From positions 1-7,589 of the forward strand of contig JAISWC010000090.1 in assembly GCA_031271245.1 (NCBI GenBank): DNA of 7,589 bases, given 5' to 3'. Under the pieces are notes generated by a model, which searched no databases, was not told where the DNA came from, and was given only the letters and a program-made list of their open reading frames with translations. A program made the position numbers and the translations under genes. Below are positions 1-5,615 of the stretch, piece by piece. Origin of the DNA: Tannerella sp. Its GTDB lineage: Bacteria; Bacteroidota; Bacteroidia; Bacteroidales; Tannerellaceae. Within the stretch, counting starts at the first letter, position 1. Each line of letters begins with the position of its first letter.

Positions 1-274
1 TCAACAACATATCCCGCTGCTGAAGGCCGGAAAAGAGGTAGCTCTCTTCCACCAGCGCCTTGACGGCCATATCCATGCGTGGTATGCCGCCCCGGTCGTA
101 GCCTTCCAGCAACCGGAAAATATCCTCCGGAGCCGCAGTTGTCAGAAAGTCCCGGTCCAGTTTCAGGGAACGGTAGACCATCTGAATCTGTTCGGGAATC
201 TGCCGGGTCGCACCCGTTTCGCGCCGGCTGATTATTTGGGCGATGACCTTCCCCAGCTCCTCAATCTGTACCAT
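1..274 (-). CDS. Unrecognised protein, 3' end beyond the window (DUF6483-like?)
   Basis: The reading frame starts at an ATG at 274 and stays open to the left window edge, so 91 residues are visible and the C-terminus is missing. The visible part has no signal peptide and no membrane segment. It looks helical and charged: an N-terminal helix (about residues 3-16, MVQIEELGKVIAQII), then a Leu/Asp-rich stretch (LKLDRDFLTT, EDIFRLLEG) and a final helix beginning DMAVKALVEES. The pattern of an N-terminal amphipathic helix followed by helical repeat-like pairs recalls small DUF6483-type hypothetical proteins, but this is only a resemblance. The ATG is supported by an exact -7 promoter box at 313-320, which would give a leader of roughly 34 nt. 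The gene is divergent from the PatB-like lyase. No function can be assigned. The coding call rests on an uninterrupted frame, good codon use and the promoter. Confidence 0.72.
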   Translation of the reverse strand, partial: MVQIEELGKVIAQIISRRETGATRQIPEQIQMVYRSLKLDRDFLTTAAPEDIFRLLEGYDRGGIPRMDMAVKALVEESYLFSGLQQRDMLL

Positions 275-312
275 GATGAAATCTCGTCGTAACATATTTG
301 CCGTATTTTGCG

Positions 313-320
313 CAAAGGTA
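313..320 (-). promoter_or_regulatory. Bacteroidota -7 box for the leftmost minus-strand gene
   Basis: On the minus strand this reads TACCTTTG followed by C, an exact match to the TAnnTTTG(c) -7 consensus of the Bacteroidota primary sigma factor. Transcription would begin around 308-309, giving a leader of about 34 nt before the ATG at 274. No convincing TTTG -33 box is found 19-21 bp upstream, so the assignment rests on the -7 element and its position. Confidence 0.6.
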
Positions 321-356
321 TGAAAATTCAAGGATCCGGGGAGTCGCTTTTTTGTG

Positions 357-364
357 TACTTTTG
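357..364 (+). promoter_or_regulatory. Bacteroidota -7 box immediately before the PatB-like gene
   Basis: TACTTTTG matches TAnnTTTG exactly. Its last G lies only 4 nt before the ATG at 369. In this promoter class the start site is a few nt beyond the box, so the transcript should start at or next to the A of the ATG and be leaderless. This also argues against a start at the in-frame GTG at 354, which lies upstream of the box. A TTTG -33 element at the usual spacing is not evident. Confidence 0.55.
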
Positions 365-368
365 TCGC

Positions 369-1553
369 ATGAAAACGTATTGTTTTGATGAAATCATTGA
401 ACGGCGGGGTACGGACTGCCTCAAGTACGACCGCCTGGACAGGTACTTCGGAAAAAAGGACCTGATGCCTTTCTGGGTAGCGGACATGGATTTCCGTACG
501 CCCGACTTTATTGTTGACGCGCTGAAGGAACGCTGTGAACATCCCGTTTTCGGCTACACGTTCCCCTCCGACACCTACGCCGAAAGTATCCGGCGCTGGG
601 TACATGCGCTGTACGGGTGGGACGTCCGGAGCGAATGGCTCAGTTTTATTCCCGGCGTGGTGAAGGGAATCGCACTGGCGCTGGAATATTTTACCCGTCC
701 GGGCGACGGGGTGATTATCCAGTCTCCCGTCTATCATCCGTTCCGCATCGTGCCGGAGGCGCTGCACCGGCGGGTGGTGTACAATCCGCTACGGCTGAGA
801 GACGGCGTCTACGAAATGGACTTCGAGCAGCTGGAGTCGGTCATCGACGGGCGCTGCAAGGCGCTGATACTCTCCAGTCCGCACAATCCGGCCGGCATCG
901 TCTGGAAAAGGGAAACGCTGCAAACGCTGGCGGAGATATGCCACCGGCGCCGCCTGCTCGTGATTGCCGACGAGATACACGCCGAAACGGTCTATCCCTC
1001 CTTCACGCACCATCCGTTTCCGACCGTATCGCGCGAGGCGGCGGAATGCAGCATCACCTTCATGGCGCCCAGCAAAACGTTCAACATCGCGGGCATCGTA
1101 TCCTCTTACGCCATCGTTCCGGACGACACGCTACGCCGTGCATTCTACGCCTTCCTCCGGGCCGGCGAGTTTCACGAGGGAACAATCTTTTCCTACATCG
1201 CCGCGACAGCCGCCTATACGCACGGCGCGGAATGGCGTCGCCAAATGCTGGATTACGTAATGGGGAACATGTCGCTGGTCGACACCTTCCTCCGCGAGCA
1301 TCTCCCGCAAATCCGTCTCTATCCGCCGCAGGCTTCTTTCCTGGCCTGGCTGGACTGCCGTGAAACGGGGCTGTCTCACCGGGAACTTGTCCGGCTGATG
1401 GAAGACGGCGCCGGCCTTGCGCTCAACAGCGGCGTCACGTTCGGAAAGGAAGGAACCGGTTATATGCGGATGAACGTCGGCTGTCCGCGCTCGCGGGTCG
1501 AAAAGGCGCTTTACGCCCTGAAACAGGCGGTGGAAAAGAATCATTGTTTATAG
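369..1553 (+). CDS. MalY/PatB-family PLP-dependent C-S beta-lyase (aminotransferase class I/II fold)
   Basis: A cytoplasmic PLP enzyme of 394 residues, the normal length for the MalY/PatB family. Characterised members cleave cystathionine or cysteine to homocysteine or H2S, pyruvate and ammonia. Motifs appear in fold-type I order: FWVADMDF (about 35-42) typical of MalY/PatB, Tyr122 in SPVYHPF, SPHNPAG (170-176) with Asn173, ADEIHAE (200-206) whose Asp201 should pair with the pyridine nitrogen, and APSKTFNIAG (233-242) with the Schiff-base Lys236. Near the C-terminus GYMRMNVGCPR carries the Arg that binds the substrate carboxylate. The ATG at 369 was chosen over the GTG at 354 because a -7 box covers 357-364. 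The gene stands alone on the plus strand, divergent from the left gene and convergent with the HAD gene, so neighbours do not narrow the substrate. The family call is firm; cystathionine lyase versus cysteine desulfhydrase cannot be decided. Confidence 0.93.
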   Translation: MKTYCFDEIIERRGTDCLKYDRLDRYFGKKDLMPFWVADMDFRTPDFIVDALKERCEHPVFGYTFPSDTYAESIRRWVHALYGWDVRSEWLSFIPGVVKGIALALEYFTRPGDGVIIQSPVYHPFRIVPEALHRRVVYNPLRLRDGVYEMDFEQLESVIDGRCKALILSSPHNPAGIVWKRETLQTLAEICHRRRLLVIADEIHAETVYPSFTHHPFPTVSREAAECSITFMAPSKTFNIAGIVSSYAIVPDDTLRRAFYAFLRAGEFHEGTIFSYIAATAAYTHGAEWRRQMLDYVMGNMSLVDTFLREHLPQIRLYPPQASFLAWLDCRETGLSHRELVRLMEDGAGLALNSGVTFGKEGTGYMRMNVGCPRSRVEKALYALKQAVEKNHCL

Positions 1554-1620
1554 AGTAGTTAGTAGAGCAGTAGACGGTAGCAACGGAAATCTCCAAACAG
1601 CCCTCTACTAACTACTAACT
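1554..1620. repeat. 14-bp perfect inverted repeat with tandem heptamer between convergent genes
   Basis: The arm AGTAGTTAGTAGAG (1554-1567) is the exact reverse complement of 1603-1616, separated by 35 bp. The right arm contains two head-to-tail copies of ACTAACT (1607-1613 and 1614-1620); the left arm holds one complementary copy (1557-1563). The repeat begins directly after the stop of the plus-strand lyase, and its right arm encodes the last residues and stop codon of the minus-strand HAD gene. There is no T-run after either arm, so it is not a typical intrinsic terminator, although it could slow or process converging transcripts. It may also be a dispersed intergenic repeat. Confidence 0.7.
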
Positions 1621-2342
1621 ATCCGGAACACGGTTTTCAGTTCTTCAAGACCGGAAATAATCACGTCTGCCGTTTCATGTCCTGTGTAAGATTGCCAGCC
1701 GGTGTTCTTCAGCCAGACCGTTTTACAGCCCAGCGACGCTGCCGAAAGGATATCCTTGTCGTACGAATCGCCGATCACCGCGACTTCGCCGGCCTGCAAA
1801 TGCAGCGCCTCCAGACCCAGTTTGAAAATCTGCGGGTCGGGCTTGCGGACCCCGCATACCGCCGATTCAATGACGATCGGAAAAAACGCATCCAGTTCGA
1901 AATCTTTCAATACGGACGCCATATTCCCGTAAAAGTTGGACACCAGCGCCAGCGGATATTTTTCGGAAAGCGCCGCGATCACGGGACGCGCCGCCTCCAC
2001 CGAACGCCGCGCACAGGCATATCCATACGCTGCGATGCGCTGTTTCAACTCCGGTGTGGCCTGTTCTGCCGTCAACAGTTGATGCGTCTTAAGCCATTCG
2101 ATCTGAAGGTCTGCTTTCAGTCGCAGCATGTCTAAAAAGGTATGATGAGGCTGTACGAACGGATGCCTGCCCAGTGTCCGTTCACCATGAACGTAGGCCT
2201 GCCGGAAAGCCTCCCTGGTTACCGGCGTCTGTTCCAAAAGGTACGCCTGCCACAATACCTCCGACCAGTGCACGCCATTGCTGTCAATCGTGCCGCCGTA
2301 GTCGAAGATAATCCCTCTGATGAAATCCGGATGCAGCGCCAT
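1608..2342 (-). CDS. HAD-superfamily hydrolase lacking the usual acid/base Asp
   Basis: A soluble HAD-fold protein of 244 residues, probably a phosphatase or related phosphoryl-transfer enzyme with a small helical cap. Motif I is FDYGGTIDS, with nucleophile Asp14; the Asp normally two positions later, the general acid/base, is Gly16. Motif II is LVSNFYG (Ser135), motif III is RKPDPQIF (Lys167), and motif IV is VIGDSYDKDI (Asp192, Asp197). The C-terminal part (AASLGCKTVWLKN, then ADVIISGLEEL) is typical of phosphoglycolate-phosphatase-like and haloacid-dehalogenase-like members. It is the last gene of a three-gene operon and starts 3 nt after the stop of the CDP-alcohol phosphatidyltransferase, which suggests translational coupling. 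The final residues IVSS and the stop come from the ACTAACT repeat. The substrate is unknown; a phosphorylated intermediate of the same operon's pathway is a guess. Confidence 0.88.
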   Translation of the reverse strand: MALHPDFIRGIIFDYGGTIDSNGVHWSEVLWQAYLLEQTPVTREAFRQAYVHGERTLGRHPFVQPHHTFLDMLRLKADLQIEWLKTHQLLTAEQATPELKQRIAAYGYACARRSVEAARPVIAALSEKYPLALVSNFYGNMASVLKDFELDAFFPIVIESAVCGVRKPDPQIFKLGLEALHLQAGEVAVIGDSYDKDILSAASLGCKTVWLKNTGWQSYTGHETADVIISGLEELKTVFRIVSS

Positions 2343-2345
2343 GAT

Positions 2346-3263
2346 TCAGGATGCCAGCTGTTTTTCAAATGCCGCACAGAAGCGTTCGTGTGTGAACACC
2401 ATGTATACCAGCATACCGTTGAGTACGGTCAGTTCGAACACGAAATACAGCCACGGCATGTCGATAAACAGGGCGATAAACAAAGCCATTACCCGCGTGT
2501 TGAACGACAGCATGTTTGCATATTTCATCAGCGGAAGGCTCTTTGCGCGAAACGTCGCCCGGAAATGTTCCGGTATTTCGCCGCGATACTTTTCGCGGAG
2601 CCGTCCCATCATGCGCCGGAAGCGGGGTGCCCAGGCCTCCTGTCCCACAGTATATTGAAGATAGAAATATTCAACCGGTTTGAGTATTCCGTTGCGTTTC
2701 CACGTCAGTTTCCGGTAATTTTCCATCAGAATGGCCGTGTCGGACAGTTCGCTCCCCGACTCACCCTTCAGGAAGTGCAGATGTATGTTCCGGTAATAAT
2801 CCGCCATGGCGGCCTGTTTGCTGTGGCAAAACCCGGTGACGGCGGCCAGCAGCCACACCCAGGCGCCCCAGAGCGGCATCAGACGGAAACAGATGGCGGC
2901 ATAAATGGTGATGAACCACAATTCGCCGCTTGCACCGTCCAGTATCCGTCCGAGCGGCGTTTTACGGCCGGTCATGCGTGCCAGCTGTCCGTCGGCGCTG
3001 TCGTACGAGTTTGCCCAGACCAGCAGCAGCATCCCGAGGAGATTCACTTTCAAACTGGAAAAATAAAAACAGATACCCGCCGCTATCCCGATGACGATGC
3101 TTATCACCGTGACGGTATTGGGCGAAACGCCCAGCCGGTTAAAAAACAGCGCCCAGCGATAACCTACCGGACGGTAAAAATGAAGATCGATAAATTCTTC
3201 CGTATCCATCGATTTGAGCGTGGATTCCATTTCCCTTTTCATTTGTTTGTTATTCTCATTCAT
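2346..3263 (-). CDS. CDP-alcohol phosphatidyltransferase family membrane protein
   Basis: A 305-residue integral inner-membrane protein. The family moves a phosphatidyl group from a CDP-activated lipid to an alcohol, or a CDP-alcohol head group to a lipid. The signature lies at residues 88-113: Asp88, Asp91-Gly92, Ala95-Arg96, then eight residues to Gly105 and Asp109. The fourth Asp of the consensus (position 113) is Gly, followed by Glu114. Hydrophobic segments occur at about 50-68, 73-87, 114-130 and 135-150, with more near 250-290. A long charged loop between 150 and 250 contains RMMGRLREKYRGEIPEHF. The N-terminus is hydrophilic (MNENNKQMKREMEST). The gene starts 20 nt after the ATP-grasp gene with a purine-rich AGAGAAAAG before the ATG. 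It is larger than PgsA or PssA (about 180-250 residues), and the head group cannot be read from sequence. Confidence 0.88.
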   Translation of the reverse strand: MNENNKQMKREMESTLKSMDTEEFIDLHFYRPVGYRWALFFNRLGVSPNTVTVISIVIGIAAGICFYFSSLKVNLLGMLLLVWANSYDSADGQLARMTGRKTPLGRILDGASGELWFITIYAAICFRLMPLWGAWVWLLAAVTGFCHSKQAAMADYYRNIHLHFLKGESGSELSDTAILMENYRKLTWKRNGILKPVEYFYLQYTVGQEAWAPRFRRMMGRLREKYRGEIPEHFRATFRAKSLPLMKYANMLSFNTRVMALFIALFIDMPWLYFVFELTVLNGMLVYMVFTHERFCAAFEKQLAS

Positions 3264-3283
3264 ACTTTTCTCTGTTCAAAAAT

Positions 3284-4147
3284 TCAATCTTTCCGCGAAC
3301 GGATTTCGTCGAGAATACAGGCGGCGATATGAGGCACGGCGCTGTCGCGACAGGGGGCGAAACTCGGCCAATCGTTGAAATCAATCAGCCGGATGACGCC
3401 GTCGCCGGACACGATGCAGTCGCCACCGTAGATCCGGATATTCAATGCCTCCGCGGCTTTGCGGCTGAGCGCCCAAAGCTCTTCTTCGGCAAACGGGTAA
3501 CCTTTGGCCGTTCCGTTGATTTGCTCCAGTCCGAACTTGCCGTGCTGGATATCCGGGTAAAACCAGTAGAAAAAAGAAGTGCCGGCTACTCCATAAAACT
3601 TGATCAAATCGCCTGTGAGGTGTTCGTTCACAACCGCCGTTTCGATACCCCGCATGGCAAATTCCTTCAGGATGTCTTTCGCTTCGTCGGGGTGCCGCAC
3701 GTAGGTCACGTCCTCGCGGTGAATCGCATGGAAATCGCCCCGTTTGACCCAGCAGTTATAAAACCCGGCTGCGTGGATGGCTTCGACCGGGTCTTCGTCG
3801 GTTCGGAGAAACAGGCTGCGCGGATGGGCGATCCGGCGCGAAAGCAGTCGCCGCGTCATTTTCTCGCGCGTACAGTTTTCGATCCCGTAAGCGGAATTGA
3901 TGACCAGCCGCCCCTCGTCTTCAAACTGCTTCAACCGGCGGATAGACTGGCGGTCGCGCACCATGCTGAAGAGCGCATTTTCCGGTATTTCCCGCGTCAA
4001 CAGGTCGGATTCGATATATTCGTTCACCGCATAACCCTTGCTGCGCAAATGTTCCGCCGTCTGCAAAAAAACGGCGGCATCATTTCCTATATGATTCGGG
4101 GAATACAAATTACCCCGGCGGATACCGGCAATTGTCTGTTTCATCAT
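3284..4147 (-). CDS. ATP-grasp domain protein (RimK/ITPK-like), substrate unknown
   Basis: A 287-residue soluble protein with an ATP-grasp fold: ADP-forming ligation of a carboxylate to an amine or thiol, or in a few branches phosphorylation of an inositol phosphate. Visible elements are Lys135 in CWVKRGD (ATP phosphate contact), VVNEHLTGDLIKFYGV (hinge Glu175, then Lys183), and the C-terminal metal site GGDCIVSGDGVIRLIDFNDWPSF with Asp243, Asp256 and Asn258. The D-x-N plus WPSF ending recalls the DINYFPGY end of inositol-phosphate 5/6-kinases as well as RimK-type ligases. The frame extends upstream to 4279, but the ATG at 4147 (or 4144, next codon) is preferred. It sits about 22 nt after the likely transcription start, and an earlier start would lie upstream of the promoter and overlap the M23 gene. 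It is the first gene of the operon with the CDP-alcohol transferase and the HAD protein. Confidence 0.85.
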   Translation of the reverse strand: MMKQTIAGIRRGNLYSPNHIGNDAAVFLQTAEHLRSKGYAVNEYIESDLLTREIPENALFSMVRDRQSIRRLKQFEDEGRLVINSAYGIENCTREKMTRRLLSRRIAHPRSLFLRTDEDPVEAIHAAGFYNCWVKRGDFHAIHREDVTYVRHPDEAKDILKEFAMRGIETAVVNEHLTGDLIKFYGVAGTSFFYWFYPDIQHGKFGLEQINGTAKGYPFAEEELWALSRKAAEALNIRIYGGDCIVSGDGVIRLIDFNDWPSFAPCRDSAVPHIAACILDEIRSRKD

Positions 4148-4172
4148 GCATCTGTTTTTTAAAAAACGCCCC

Positions 4173-4180
4173 CAAAGATA
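4173..4180 (-). promoter_or_regulatory. -7 box of the ATP-grasp/CDP-alcohol transferase/HAD operon
   Basis: On the minus strand this reads TATCTTTG, an exact TAnnTTTG match, inside the 43-bp gap between the M23 peptidase stop (4191) and the ATP-grasp ATG (4147). The predicted start site is near 4168-4169. The leader then begins with the perfect 14-bp palindrome GTTTTTTAAAAAAC (4154-4167), whose position at +1 is notable. No clear -33 TTTG is seen at 19-21 bp. The box separates this operon from the upstream namZ-M23 pair, though read-through remains possible. Confidence 0.55.
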
Positions 4181-4190
4181 ATGGAAAAAT

Positions 4191-5612
4191 TCAATGCAGC
4201 CCTGTTTCCCGGACAGGAAATGGTATGGAATCGTTGCGTTTCGATTCGTTGAATTTTTGAATAAATCGCCGTTTGACACGTTCGAAGCTGTCCCTCAGTT
4301 CCGCCCTGACGGGACAGGCCGGCGGGGATTCGATCTTCAGCGGATTGATGGGCGTCCCGTTCCGGTAGACCCGGAAATCGAGATGCGGTCCGGTAGAAAG
4401 ACCGGTAGAACCCACATAACCGATCACGTCGCCCTGCCGGACGTGCTGCCCAACGCTCAGCCCACGGGCAAATCCGTGTAGGTGCATGTAGGTCGTCGCA
4501 TACGTGGGATTATGCTGTATCTTCACGTAATTCCCGCCGCCTCCGTCCTGAAAGCCTTTGGCAATGACCTTGCCGTCGCCGATGGTTTTGACGGGCGTAC
4601 CGGTCGGCGCGGCATAATCCACGCCATGATGCGCCCGGTAATACTTCAGCACCGGATGAAAACGGCTGTTGCTGAAGCGGGAGGTGATGCGGAAGAAATC
4701 CAGCGGCGCTTTCAGGAAAGAGCGCCGGAGACTTTGTCCGTCGGCGTCGAAAAATTCCGGAAGGCTGTCTTGTGTAAAGGGAATGGCCATGTAGGTGCGT
4801 CCCTGGTGCATGAACGTGGCGGCATCGACGGACAGTTTCAGCGAAACCGTATCGTCGATAAAGGATTCCGTATAAAATACGCAGAACGAATCCGTCGGCT
4901 GAAGCTCGAAAAAATCAATCTGCCAGGCAAAAATATCCGACAGGTGGATGGCCAGTACGGGGTCAACCCCCTCCGATTTCATCTCCATCCACAGCGACGT
5001 GCGGACGGATTTTTCCAGATACCGCCGTTTTTCCCGAATCTCCTTTCTGTAGAGGCGCGCCTGTATGGAATCGCCCGTCAAGTCAACGATGACATGATCC
5101 GTCCGTGAACGGGCGAAAACAAGGTGTGTCACCTGCGGGATGCTGTCCCGCGTAGTCAGTACGTGCCAGGGCAGGCCTTCATACAGTTTTTTGGGATCGA
5201 GCAGGGAATCCGTTACCTGAAGGACTGCTTCGCGTCCGGGAGCGAGTTTCAGGCCGGAAAGGAGTAGCGACAGGTTGTCGCCCCTGCGAATCCTGTGCCC
5301 GGCGACCTCCAGGGAATCCACGCAAATGTCATATAAATACGCCGTTCCGGGCCGTTTCCCCGTCATTTCATTTCGTGCGGTATCCGGTGTTTCCTGATGT
5401 GCTCCGGCGCCCGAATTTCCGGGCTTGCACGAACAGACCCATCCTGCAGCGGCAAGCAGTCCGCAGACAGCAAACAGATGCATCAAACCAAACCGTTTCG
5501 CCTGCCGGTTTTCCGTCTTTCGGCTCCGGACGTTTGCAGGGCGTGGCCATTCGGAAGGTTGTGTTCGCCGCGTACTGCATCCGTTCGGGCGCATTTTTTT
5601 TCCGTCAATCAT
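4191..5612 (-). CDS. M23-family peptidoglycan endopeptidase, probable lipoprotein, OapA/MepM-like
   Basis: A 473-residue cell-envelope metallopeptidase expected to cut peptide cross-links or stems of peptidoglycan. A hydrophobic stretch (about 45-58) ends in VCSC, a possible lipobox with Cys62 as lipidated residue, so it is probably membrane-anchored. It is preceded by 43 mostly basic residues, unusually long for a lipoprotein signal, so the true start may lie downstream (for example Met7). Residues 105-125 (HRIRRGDNLSLLL) resemble the LysM-like/OapA N-domain of MepM-type enzymes. The LytM/M23 domain covers about 300-425. Zinc motif one is HHGVD (His328, Asp332), the catalytic His is in TYMHLHG (His377), and the last motif is GPHLDF (His410, Asp412), where the textbook form is HLH. 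The gene begins 3 nt after the namZ stop, so the two are co-transcribed and act on the same polymer. Protease function is likely; exact bond specificity is not known. Confidence 0.9.
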   Translation of the reverse strand: MIDGKKMRPNGCSTRRTQPSEWPRPANVRSRKTENRQAKRFGLMHLFAVCGLLAAAGWVCSCKPGNSGAGAHQETPDTARNEMTGKRPGTAYLYDICVDSLEVAGHRIRRGDNLSLLLSGLKLAPGREAVLQVTDSLLDPKKLYEGLPWHVLTTRDSIPQVTHLVFARSRTDHVIVDLTGDSIQARLYRKEIREKRRYLEKSVRTSLWMEMKSEGVDPVLAIHLSDIFAWQIDFFELQPTDSFCVFYTESFIDDTVSLKLSVDAATFMHQGRTYMAIPFTQDSLPEFFDADGQSLRRSFLKAPLDFFRITSRFSNSRFHPVLKYYRAHHGVDYAAPTGTPVKTIGDGKVIAKGFQDGGGGNYVKIQHNPTYATTYMHLHGFARGLSVGQHVRQGDVIGYVGSTGLSTGPHLDFRVYRNGTPINPLKIESPPACPVRAELRDSFERVKRRFIQKFNESKRNDSIPFPVRETGLH

Positions 5613-5615
5613 ACT

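Noticed and set aside
354..368. GTG start for the PatB-like protein
   Set aside because: It lies upstream of the -7 box and would add five residues absent from the usual family start. The ATG at 369 fits better.
617..1363. Second plus-strand frame inside the PatB-like gene
   Set aside because: It is a +1-type shadow rich in Arg, Gly and Ala. The PatB frame carries all the catalytic motifs.
2142..3332. Long plus-strand open frame (396 codons) opposite the CDP-alcohol transferase and HAD genes
   Set aside because: It is antisense to two clearly recognisable genes, spans their junction, and has a low-complexity His/Arg/Gln-rich product with no family signal. It is a GC-driven shadow.
3329..4162. 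Plus-strand open frame of 277 codons opposite the ATP-grasp gene
   Set aside because: It mirrors the ATP-grasp gene, whose motifs are clear. The product has no recognisable domain, and there is no promoter or ribosome site.
4148..4279. Upstream extension of the ATP-grasp frame
   Set aside because: It would overlap the M23 coding end by 89 bp and begin upstream of the operon's own -7 box. The extra residues show no ATP-grasp pre-domain character.
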